Shown: positions 1 to 6,614 of the stretch, one piece after another
Layout of the letters: the number at the start of each line of letters is the position of its first letter
Numbering within the stretch: the first letter of the stretch is position 1
Assembly: GCA_945827765.1 (NCBI GenBank)
Contig: CALZPS010000084.1
Span: 1 to 6,660, forward strand
Source of the DNA: an uncultured Lachnospiraceae bacterium
GTDB taxonomy: Bacteria; Bacillota; Clostridia; Lachnospirales; Lachnospiraceae
DNA length: 6,660 bases
Direction of reading: 5' to 3'
Notes under the pieces: generated by a model
Seen by the model: only the letters and a program-made list of their open reading frames with translations
Databases searched by the model: none
Told to the model about the DNA's origin: nothing
Program-made: the position numbers and the translations under genes

Positions 1-1
1 G

Positions 2-1351
2 TCAGGTACGGTGATATACGTTGGTATCATCCGTGCATATGAGTTGAGGGCAGTCTCTTTGCGTACCGCAGAAATACAAAATCAATGTACGATTCTTTGT
101 GATCAGTTATATAGTTATGATTATCTGTCGGATAATTCTTCCGAAGTAATTAATTCCAGCCTTACACAACTGACGAATATTTACAGCGGACGCGTGATGA
201 TTGTCAATCAGGATTTGAGAGTGATAAAAGACACGTACTCACTTGACGAAGGAAAAACTATCGTTGCGCAGAGTGTCATCTTGTGTATGCAGGGGCAGAG
301 CACCAGCTATCATGACAAAAAAAATCATTATATAGAGGTGACTTCGCCTATTACAGAAAGTGGCTCAGACCGGATTATCGGAGTGATGCTGGCAAGTGTA
401 TCCACGGATACAATCGAGGACAGCCTGCGTATTTTCCATACAAAGGGTCTAACCTTATTGATGGTGGTCTATATTTTGGTGGCGGTGATATCGCTGTTAT
501 TGTCTGAGCAGTTTGTACGGCCATTGAAACATATAGCGAAAGAACTGGAAAATGCTACGGAAGGCTACGAGTGGGATGGACTGCATGAAGAAACTTACGC
601 GGAGACAAGACAGATCTCAGATGCATTTAACAAATTATTCGGACGGCTGCGGCAGCTCGATCAGTCAAAAGAAGAATTTGTGTCCAATGTCTCCCATGAA
701 CTGAAGACTCCGCTGGCATCAATGAAGGTGCTGGCTGATTCGTTGGTTTTTCAGGATAATGTACCGGTGGAATTGTATGAAGAATTTATGCGGGACATTG
801 CCAAAGAAATTGACCGGGAGAATGAAATCATCAACGATCTGCTGACTTTGGTGAAGATGGATAAGACAGCACAGAATTTAAATATCAGCCAGACGAATGT
901 AAATGATTTGCTGGAACTGATTCTAAAACGGCTCAGACCGATTGCCGAGAGTAAAAATGTGGAAGTGATACTGGAAAGCTTTCGTCCTGTGACGGCTGAG
1001 ATAGACGCGGTCAAAATCACGTTGACGATTTCCAATCTTGTGGAGAACGCCATCAAATATAACAGGGAGAATGGGTGGGTACATGTTTCGCTGAATGCGG
1101 ATCATAAATTCTTCTATGTAAAAGTGGCGGATTCCGGAATAGGCATCCCGAAAGAAGATCAGGAGCATATTTTTGAACGATTTTACCGTGTGGACAAATC
1201 ACATTCCAGGGAAATAGGAGGTACCGGTCTGGGACTTTCCATTGCCAGAAATGCGGTGCTGATGCACAGAGGTTCCATCAAGGTGTACAGTGAGCCGGGC
1301 GAAGGAACGACATTTACCGTGCGGATTCCTCTGTTCCATGTATCTGCTTAG
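2..1351 (+). CDS. HAMP-domain sensor histidine kinase, 5' truncated
   Basis: Membrane sensor kinase of a two-component system; its response regulator gene is probably just upstream, outside the window. The frame is open to the left edge, so the true start is missing. The GTG at 11 is only an internal codon, within what looks like the end of the first transmembrane helix. Counting residues from position 11: an extracytoplasmic sensor region spans about 20-142, a second membrane helix about 146-165, and a HAMP linker about 165-220. The dimerisation/phosphoacceptor helix has the motif SHELKTPL with the phosphorylated His at 229. The ATPase domain shows the N box (NLVENAIKYN, Asn346), G1 box DSGIGI (from Asp374), F box (ERFYR) and G2 box GGTGLGL (403-409). 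All catalytic boxes are intact and no PAS domain is visible. This is the EnvZ/PhoR/ResE type of kinase. Kinase identity is certain; the signal sensed cannot be told from sequence. The GerMN lipoprotein gene follows closely and is probably cotranscribed. Confidence 0.95.
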   Translation, partial: SGTVIYVGIIRAYELRAVSLRTAEIQNQCTILCDQLYSYDYLSDNSSEVINSSLTQLTNIYSGRVMIVNQDLRVIKDTYSLDEGKTIVAQSVILCMQGQSTSYHDKKNHYIEVTSPITESGSDRIIGVMLASVSTDTIEDSLRIFHTKGLTLLMVVYILVAVISLLLSEQFVRPLKHIAKELENATEGYEWDGLHEETYAETRQISDAFNKLFGRLRQLDQSKEEFVSNVSHELKTPLASMKVLADSLVFQDNVPVELYEEFMRDIAKEIDRENEIINDLLTLVKMDKTAQNLNISQTNVNDLLELILKRLRPIAESKNVEVILESFRPVTAEIDAVKITLTISNLVENAIKYNRENGWVHVSLNADHKFFYVKVADSGIGIPKEDQEHIFERFYRVDKSHSREIGGTGLGLSIARNAVLMHRGSIKVYSEPGEGTTFTVRIPLFHVSA

Positions 1352-1352
1352 T

Positions 1353-1357
1353 AGGAG
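1353..1357 (+). promoter_or_regulatory. Ribosome binding site that decides the GerMN gene start
   Basis: AGGAG lies immediately against an ATG at 1358 with no spacer, but 9 bases before a second in-frame ATG at 1367. A ribosome needs roughly 5-10 bases between the two elements, so the second ATG is the better start. The site begins 2 bases after the kinase stop codon begins to clear, so translation of the two genes may be coupled. Confidence 0.65.
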
Positions 1358-1366
1358 ATGAAGAAA

Positions 1367-2296
1367 ATGAAAAAGTATAGGTGTGTAACAGCGGGTATTG
1401 TTGTACTGGCCATAGTTTTGTTGTCAGCGGGTTGTTCAAGACGAACCGGAGTGAAAGCAGGTGATGAATATATTTATTGCCTGAACGGAGAACGTACCGG
1501 TCTGGAGCGGGTCAGCTATGTGATAGAGCCAGATGAGACAGAAAAAATGATGGATGCAGTGCTGGAAGAACTGGCAAAACCGGCGGAGGAGATCTATTAT
1601 AGTCCGGCAATCCCGGAAAGTGTGAAGGTGCAGGGAACAAGTATAAAATATGCCATTGCTACTGTAGATTTTGACAGAGCATACATGGATATCTCCCCAC
1701 TGGAAGAGAAACTGGTTCGTGCGGCAGTAGTACAGTCGCTTCTGCAGATACCGGAAATCAATGGAGTTATTTTTACCGTGGACGGGGAAAGCTTAAAGGA
1801 CGCTCGGGGAGTAAAAATCGGTGTAATGAATGAAAATGATTTTGTGCAAAATGAAGGCGGCTCTTTAAGTTCATATAAGGAGACGACATTGTCTTTGTAC
1901 TTTACCGATGCGACCGGGGAAAAGCTGGTGCAACAAGATGTAAAGGTGAAGTATAACAGTAATATTTCCCGGGAAAAAGTTATCATGGAAAAGCTGATGA
2001 ATGGACCAAAGAAAGGAAGTGCATATCCGACCATCAATTCGGAGACAACGCTTTTGAGTGTGACAGTCAAAGATGATATTTGCTACGTGAATTTTGACGG
2101 AGAATTCTTGAATGGTGTCAATGAGGCAAAACCGGAAATCACAATATATTCGATTGTGAATTCGTTGACAACCGGTACATCGGCGGATAAAGTGCAGATT
2201 ATGGTTAACGGGGAAAAGAATGTAAAATACAAGGAGAAAGTGGATTTGTCCCAGCCGTTTAGCTGGGATGATTCGTGGATGGCGGGTGAAGAATAA
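1367..2296 (+). CDS. Lipoprotein with tandem GerMN domains
   Basis: Predicted membrane-anchored lipoprotein of 309 residues acting outside the cytoplasmic membrane. The ATG at 1367 is preferred over the in-frame ATG at 1358 because of ribosome-site spacing; the difference is three residues. A short basic N-terminus and hydrophobic stretch lead to a lipobox LLSAGC, with the lipidated Cys at 23. Two GerMN-type modules follow, about 51-155 (with VDFDRAYMDIS) and about 173-290 (with CYVNFDGEFLNG and IYSIVNSLT). The tandem layout and length resemble B. subtilis GerM, a lipoprotein needed for sporulation and germination. Its position directly behind a sensor kinase instead recalls actinobacterial LpqB, a GerMN lipoprotein encoded next to MtrB, although the LpqB beta-propeller is absent. 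A role as accessory protein to the kinase or in the cell envelope is inference. The gene symbol gerM is withheld because orthology cannot be shown. Confidence 0.88.
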   Translation: MKKYRCVTAGIVVLAIVLLSAGCSRRTGVKAGDEYIYCLNGERTGLERVSYVIEPDETEKMMDAVLEELAKPAEEIYYSPAIPESVKVQGTSIKYAIATVDFDRAYMDISPLEEKLVRAAVVQSLLQIPEINGVIFTVDGESLKDARGVKIGVMNENDFVQNEGGSLSSYKETTLSLYFTDATGEKLVQQDVKVKYNSNISREKVIMEKLMNGPKKGSAYPTINSETTLLSVTVKDDICYVNFDGEFLNGVNEAKPEITIYSIVNSLTTGTSADKVQIMVNGEKNVKYKEKVDLSQPFSWDDSWMAGEE

Positions 2297-2368
2297 CGCA
2301 CGTAAAGATCATGATAAAGGCTAATGCGAAGAGAGCATGAAAAATGCGTGCTATGAAAGTGTATAAAG

Positions 2369-2376
2369 AAAGGAGG
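2369..2376 (+). promoter_or_regulatory. Ribosome binding site of comEC
   Basis: AAAGGAGG is a near-perfect match to the 16S anti-Shine-Dalgarno sequence, four bases before the ATG at 2381. The spacing is slightly short but workable. An in-frame TGA at 2354-2356 rules out a start further upstream. The 84-base gap before comEC (2297-2380) shows neither a convincing promoter nor a U-tract terminator, so read-through from the GerMN gene is likely. Confidence 0.75.
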
Positions 2377-2380
2377 CCGC

Positions 2381-4696
2381 ATGAGAGAAAGACCGTTATG
2401 TACGGCGGCGGTTATTCTTCTGGCGATACAGTGGATTCTGGTCGGAGGTTTGGGTCTTTCTAAGGACTTAAAACCTTCCGGACTGGAACAATATGTCCGG
2501 GCAGGCGACACGGTTATGGTATGTGGACAGGTGTATCGCAGAGAGGAAAAGAATGGTTATGACATTTATTACATGAAGGACAATCAAGTCTTTCTAAATA
2601 GCAGTGCGGAACAAAAAATAAATCTTTCTGAGTATGCGGGGCAGAATGAATTTGCCCCTGAACAGTTCAATAGTCAGGAAACACCTGACATCATAAAGGA
2701 ATCGAAGATTCTTGTTTATGTCAAACAAAATACTTCAAAGACAGAACAATCCGGTAACAAGTCAATCACGGAGACAGGAAATATCATATGGGTGGAGGGA
2801 CAAGTCTCTTTTTTTGAGAAACCCACAAATCCGGGAAATTTCAATCAAAAATTGTATTATCAAAAGCAGGGACTCCATGCTGTGATATGGGCAGAAGAGG
2901 TCCAAATAAAAGAACATTGTGTTTTTCAGATTCGGGAGAAGATGACTCAGATACGCATGGAATGGAAACAGCTTCTGACGGATACGATGGGAGAATTATA
3001 CGGCAGCAGTATGAGCGCTATTTTGCTGGGAGATAAAAGCGAACTCGATACAGATGTGAAAAAACTATATCAAAAAAGTGGAATCGGACATATTCTTGCT
3101 ATTTCGGGGCTTCACATGTCCTTTTTGGGAATCGGTCTGTATCATTTGCTGCGAAAGTCAGGAGCAGGTTTTTCTGTGGCAGGAATTGCCGGTATTTCAA
3201 TGTTGTTTTTCTATTCTTTGATGATTGGGGCAGGCGTGTCTGCTCTGCGGGCAATGATTATGTTTACAGTGCGCATGGGTGCAGAGATTCTCGGCAGGGA
3301 TTATGATCTGCCCACATCCTTGTCTTTGGCAGCAATTGTAATCACATTTTGGCAGCCTCTAAATCTTTTGGATACAGGTTTTTGGCTGTCATTCGGAGCA
3401 ATTTTGGGGATCGTTATGGTCAATCCGATACTGGAAAAATGGCGGTGGATACCAAAAGTCCTTTCACCGGGGCTGGCAATTCAGGTGACATTGCTTCCGA
3501 TTATGCTAAATGCCTATTTTGAAATCTCCCCGTGGTCGGTACTTCTGAATCTGTTCGTGATTCCTCTGATGTCTGTGGTGTTGGCGCTGGGGCTGGCTGG
3601 TTCACTGCTGTATATCATATGGCAGCCCGGCGGAATGTTGCTGCTGCAGCTATGCAAGGGAATCCTCTGGTTGTATGAAAAAGGCTGCGAGGTGACAATG
3701 GAACTGCCGTTTTCCCGGCTGGTAATCGGACAACCTCCCAAATGGGCGATGGTGTTATATTATGTAATATTAGTGGCATTGTGGCTTATGGCAGTACAGG
3801 GGAAAAGATGTCTGGCAATATCGCCGGTATTACTTGCCGTTATATTCTGCATTTTTTCGTTCAATTCTCATGGAAGATGCGGACAACTGAAAGTGACGAT
3901 GGTGGATGTGGGACAGGGGGACGGACTTTATATTCGAACCCCGGGCGGACGGCATTATTTTGTGGATGGAGGAAGCTCGGATGTATCTAATGTGGGAACA
4001 TATCGGTTGGAACCCTTTCTGGAATCTCAGGGTGTGGGAACACTGGACTATGTTCTCATTTCCCACGGTGACAAAGATCACTTAAATGGAATTGAGGAAA
4101 TGCTGGCAAATCAGCGATATGGAATCCGTATTGATACACTGGTGCTTCCGGAAAAGCAAGTGCTGGATGATACATTGCAGAAATTGGCCGGAACAGCAAA
4201 AGAAAACGGCACGAGGGTCGTTATGATAAGCTCCGGAAAATGTCTGAAAGAGGAAAGTAAGGAGACAAAAAAAGAGGACTTTACATTAACCTGTCTGGCT
4301 CCTGCCGCAGATTCCGGAGGAGAAACCGGCAATGCCGCCTCGATGGTGCTGGCACTTCGGTATGGGGCATTTGATATGTTGTTTACCGGTGATTTGGAAG
4401 GTATGGGCGAAGAACGATTGATAGAGACCAGGACATTGTATGATATCGATGTGCTCAAGGTGGCACATCATGGTTCAAAAAATTCCACGTCTGAGACATT
4501 TCTGCAATGGACAACACCGGAAATAGCGTTTATCTCGGCGGGAAAAGACAACTCTTACGGTCACCCGCATGAAGAGACCATACAAAGACTGGAGAAGATT
4601 GGATGTCAGATTTACAATACGCAGGAGTGCGGAGCAGTGACCGTGACAAGCGATGGAAAAGCAATGCGCGTGGAGTGTTATGCAAATTTCCGTTAA
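2381..4696 (+). CDS. comEC: DNA internalization competence protein ComEC/Rec2
   Basis: Integral membrane protein that forms the channel taking single-stranded DNA across the cytoplasmic membrane during natural transformation. At 771 residues it is full length for the family. The order is: an N-terminal hydrophobic helix (about 5-25); a soluble DUF4131/OB-like region with the typical NPGNFN motif (150-155); the competence membrane domain, opening with the signature SGIGHILAISGLHM (233-246) and running as many hydrophobic helices to about 490; and a C-terminal metallo-beta-lactamase-like domain. That last domain has DVGQGD (509-514), the HGDKDH metal motif (562-567), FTGD (Asp671), AHHGS (695-699) and GHPH (727-730), so no key residue is missing and it may act as the nuclease degrading the non-transported strand. 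The rest of the uptake machinery (ComEA, ComFA, pilus genes) is not in the window, so actual competence is unproven. comEC next to holA is a common Firmicutes arrangement. Confidence 0.97.
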   Translation: MRERPLCTAAVILLAIQWILVGGLGLSKDLKPSGLEQYVRAGDTVMVCGQVYRREEKNGYDIYYMKDNQVFLNSSAEQKINLSEYAGQNEFAPEQFNSQETPDIIKESKILVYVKQNTSKTEQSGNKSITETGNIIWVEGQVSFFEKPTNPGNFNQKLYYQKQGLHAVIWAEEVQIKEHCVFQIREKMTQIRMEWKQLLTDTMGELYGSSMSAILLGDKSELDTDVKKLYQKSGIGHILAISGLHMSFLGIGLYHLLRKSGAGFSVAGIAGISMLFFYSLMIGAGVSALRAMIMFTVRMGAEILGRDYDLPTSLSLAAIVITFWQPLNLLDTGFWLSFGAILGIVMVNPILEKWRWIPKVLSPGLAIQVTLLPIMLNAYFEISPWSVLLNLFVIPLMSVVLALGLAGSLLYIIWQPGGMLLLQLCKGILWLYEKGCEVTMELPFSRLVIGQPPKWAMVLYYVILVALWLMAVQGKRCLAISPVLLAVIFCIFSFNSHGRCGQLKVTMVDVGQGDGLYIRTPGGRHYFVDGGSSDVSNVGTYRLEPFLESQGVGTLDYVLISHGDKDHLNGIEEMLANQRYGIRIDTLVLPEKQVLDDTLQKLAGTAKENGTRVVMISSGKCLKEESKETKKEDFTLTCLAPAADSGGETGNAASMVLALRYGAFDMLFTGDLEGMGEERLIETRTLYDIDVLKVAHHGSKNSTSETFLQWTTPEIAFISAGKDNSYGHPHEETIQRLEKIGCQIYNTQECGAVTVTSDGKAMRVECYANFR

Positions 4697-4706
4697 TATA
4701 GGAAAA

Positions 4707-4720
4707 TATTTTGCAAAATA
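4707..4720. repeat. Perfect 14-bp palindrome overlapping the holA -35 box
   Basis: TATTTTGCAAAATA equals its own reverse complement over all 14 bases and covers the whole proposed -35 hexamer (4711-4716). A dimeric repressor bound here would block RNA polymerase, so it is a candidate operator. No known regulator is recognised, and AT-rich sequence yields short palindromes fairly often. Confidence 0.4.
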
Positions 4721-4739
4721 GAATGTTTTCTTATATAAT
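4711..4739 (+). promoter_or_regulatory. Putative sigma-A promoter of holA
   Basis: TTGCAA at 4711-4716 (four of six matches to the -35 consensus) and a perfect TATAAT at 4734-4739 are separated by 17 bases, the ideal spacing. The predicted transcription start is near 4746, three bases before the holA ATG at 4749. The promoter sits in the 52-base AT-rich gap between comEC and holA. AT-rich DNA can produce such matches by chance, but the combination of perfect -10, ideal spacer and intergenic position is good support. Confidence 0.6.
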
Positions 4740-4748
4740 ATAGAAGTT

Positions 4749-5726
4749 ATGAAAAGTTTGAATGAAGATTTAAAATCAGGACAATTGAAACAGGTTTATC
4801 TTCTCTACGGCGAGGAGGATTATCTGAAAAAGCAGTACCGGGAACGGCTGACAAAGGCATTGCTGCCGGAAGGCGACACTATGAATTTTGCCCGTTATGA
4901 AGGGAAGGGCGTGGATGTGAAAGAGGTAATCGACTTGTCAGAGACAATGCCGTTCTTTGCCAATCGTCGTCTGATTGTGTTTGAAAACACGGGTTTTTTT
5001 AAGAGTGCAGGAGCTGAGTTGGCAGATTATATCAAGGAGATGCCGGATACAACGTACTACTTGTTTGTGGAAAGTGAAGTGGACAAGCGCAGCAAGCTTT
5101 ATAAGTCTGTGCAGGCAAAGGGGCGTGCCGTGGAGCTGGGAGTACAGGATGAAGGGACGCTCAAGCGCTGGATTGCGGGAAAAATGCGCGATGAGAAGAA
5201 ACAAATCAGCGAACAGAGCATCGTCTATTTTCTGGGTAAAGTGGGCACGGATATGGAAAATATTACGAAGGAGCTGGAAAAGCTGTTCTGTTATACGTTG
5301 GACAGAGAGACGATTACCAGAGAAGATGTGGATGCGGTCTGTGTGACGCAGATTTCCAATCATATTTTCGATATGGTCAATGCAGTGACAGAAAAGAAAC
5401 AGCGAAGGGCACTGGAGTTGTATTATGAATTGCTGGCGCTGAAGGAGCCTCCGATGCGTATTTTGTTTTTGATGACCAGACAGTATCGGCTTTTGTATCA
5501 GGTCAAGCAGTTTCAGCAAAAAGGATACGCTCGCAAGGAAATAGCTGCCAAAGCCGGGCTGCATCCGTTTGCTGTGGGTAAATATATGGATCAGGCAAAA
5601 CTGTTGAAAAATGTAGAATTACTTGGTATTCTGGAAGACGCGGCGGATCTGGAAGAACGGGTGAAGACCGGGCTTTTGACAGACACGCTGGCGGTCGAGA
5701 TTTTTATCGTGAGATATTCTCAGTGA
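4749..5726 (+). CDS. holA: DNA polymerase III subunit delta
   Basis: Delta subunit of the clamp loader, which opens the beta sliding clamp so it can be loaded on primed DNA during chromosome replication; cytoplasmic. The 325 residues are close to the usual 330-350. The N-terminus shows the family's KQVYLLYGEEDYL segment (14-26), where a degenerate nucleotide-binding fold replaces an active ATPase site. Domains I and II cover roughly the first 210 residues, and the helical collar domain lies about 215-325, with PPMRILFLMTRQYRLL near 235-250. The ATG at 4749 is the only reasonable start: an in-frame TAG lies at 4719-4721 and the family N-terminus begins here. No Shine-Dalgarno sequence precedes it; only a weak AGAAG two bases upstream is visible. 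Together with the promoter just upstream this suggests a leaderless message. The gene lies 52 bases after comEC and 22 bases before lepA, as part of a conserved housekeeping cluster. Confidence 0.95.
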   Translation: MKSLNEDLKSGQLKQVYLLYGEEDYLKKQYRERLTKALLPEGDTMNFARYEGKGVDVKEVIDLSETMPFFANRRLIVFENTGFFKSAGAELADYIKEMPDTTYYLFVESEVDKRSKLYKSVQAKGRAVELGVQDEGTLKRWIAGKMRDEKKQISEQSIVYFLGKVGTDMENITKELEKLFCYTLDRETITREDVDAVCVTQISNHIFDMVNAVTEKKQRRALELYYELLALKEPPMRILFLMTRQYRLLYQVKQFQQKGYARKEIAAKAGLHPFAVGKYMDQAKLLKNVELLGILEDAADLEERVKTGLLTDTLAVEIFIVRYSQ

Positions 5727-5736
5727 ATAATAGATT

Positions 5737-5741
5737 GGAGG
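5737..5741 (+). promoter_or_regulatory. Ribosome binding site fixing the GTG start of lepA
   Basis: GGAGG lies 7 bases before the GTG at 5749, an ideal spacing, and supports this non-ATG start. It falls in the 22-base gap after holA, so lepA is probably translated from a holA-lepA message. Confidence 0.8.
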
Positions 5742-5748
5742 AATAAAC

Positions 5749-6614
5749 GTGGCAGGAATAGATCAGAGTAAAATTCGAAACTTTTGTATTATCGCTCACA
5801 TTGATCACGGCAAATCGACACTGGCGGATCGGATTATTGAAATGACCGGGCTGTTAACCAGCCGGGAGATGCAGGCGCGGGTGCTGGACAATATGGATTT
5901 GGAGCGGGAAAGAGGTATCACCATCAAGGCACAAGCTGTACGCACTGTGTATAAAGCAAAGGACGGGGAAGAATATATTTTTAATCTGATTGATACCCCG
6001 GGACATGTCGATTTCAACTATGAGGTATCCAGAAGTCTGGCAGCCTGTGACGGCGCGATTCTGGTAGTAGATGCGGCACAGGGGGTGGAGGCGCAGACAT
6101 TGGCCAATGTTTATCTGGCACTGGATCATGATCTGGATGTGATGCCTGTCATCAACAAGATTGATCTGCCGAGTGCAGAGCCGGACCGGGTGAAAGAGGA
6201 AATAGAGGATATCATCGGGCTGGACGCACAGGATGCGCCGTTGATTTCAGCCAAGACGGGGCTGAATGTGGAAGATGTTCTGGAGCAGATTGTCAAACAG
6301 ATACCGGCGCCGACCGGCGATGCATCCGCTCCGCTGCAGGCATTGATTTTTGATTCCGTTTATGATTCGTATCGGGGTGTCATTGTGTTCTGTCGGATCA
6401 TGGAAGGTACGATTCGCAAGGGAACACCGATTTTAATGATGGCGACCGGAGCAAAAGCGGAGGTCGTGGAAGTGGGATATTTCGGTGCGGGGCAGTTCAT
6501 TCCGTGTGACGAGCTGAGTGCCGGAATGGTCGGATATATTACTGCCAGTCTCAAAAATGTCAAAGATACCCGTGTGGGTGATACAGTGACCAATGCGGAT
6601 GCACCATGCAGTGA
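5749..6614 (+). CDS. lepA: Elongation factor 4 (LepA GTPase), 3' truncated at contig end
   Basis: Ribosome-associated translational GTPase (EF4), reported to back-translocate or assist stalled or initiating ribosomes. It begins at GTG 5749, set by the GGAGG site and by the family N-terminus [17 protein letters not shown]. About 288 natural residues remain of roughly 600. The G domain is complete: G1 AHIDHGKST (16-24), G2 region RERGITIK (53-60), G3 DTPGH (82-86), G4 NKID (136-139) and G5 SAK (167-169). Most of the following beta-barrel domain 2 is present ([15 protein letters not shown] and onward, ending near [12 protein letters not shown]). The later EF-G-like domains and the LepA-specific C-terminal domain are missing. 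The frame stays open to 6660, but codons after 6614 are encoded by sequencing adapter, not by the organism; the residues from 289-290 onward are false. The absence of the 3' part is an assembly edge, not gene decay. Confidence 0.96.

Noticed and set aside
11..13. GTG as the start of the histidine kinase
   Set aside because: The frame is open to the left edge, no ribosome site fits, and the codon falls within the remains of the first membrane helix. The real start is outside the window.
1597..2070. Antisense 157-codon frame within the GerMN lipoprotein gene
   Set aside because: It overlaps a recognisable gene completely and shows no family motif; the other antisense frames in the kinase, comEC and lepA were rejected on the same grounds.
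2337..2366. Nine-codon reading frame (MKNACYESV) before comEC as a leader peptide
   Set aside because: There is no good ribosome site before it, no regulatory codon run and no attenuator hairpin with a U-tract. A frame this short is expected by chance.
4703..4735. Rho-independent terminator after comEC
   Set aside because: The only symmetric elements are AT palindromes without a GC-rich stem or a following T-run in the right place; they fit a promoter region better.
4938..5564. Antisense 208-codon frame within holA
   Set aside because: Fully inside a well-supported essential gene on the other strand, with no ribosome site, no recognisable domain and the composition of an antisense shadow.
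5676..5681. Perfect TTGACA near the end of holA as a lepA promoter
   Set aside because: The sequence 16-18 bases downstream is GATTTT/ATTTTT, a poor -10; the TATTCT at 5715 is too far away. It is probably just coding sequence.
5846..5865. Imperfect hairpin in the early lepA coding region
   Set aside because: The stem has a bulge, no U-tract follows, and the bases encode conserved LepA residues.
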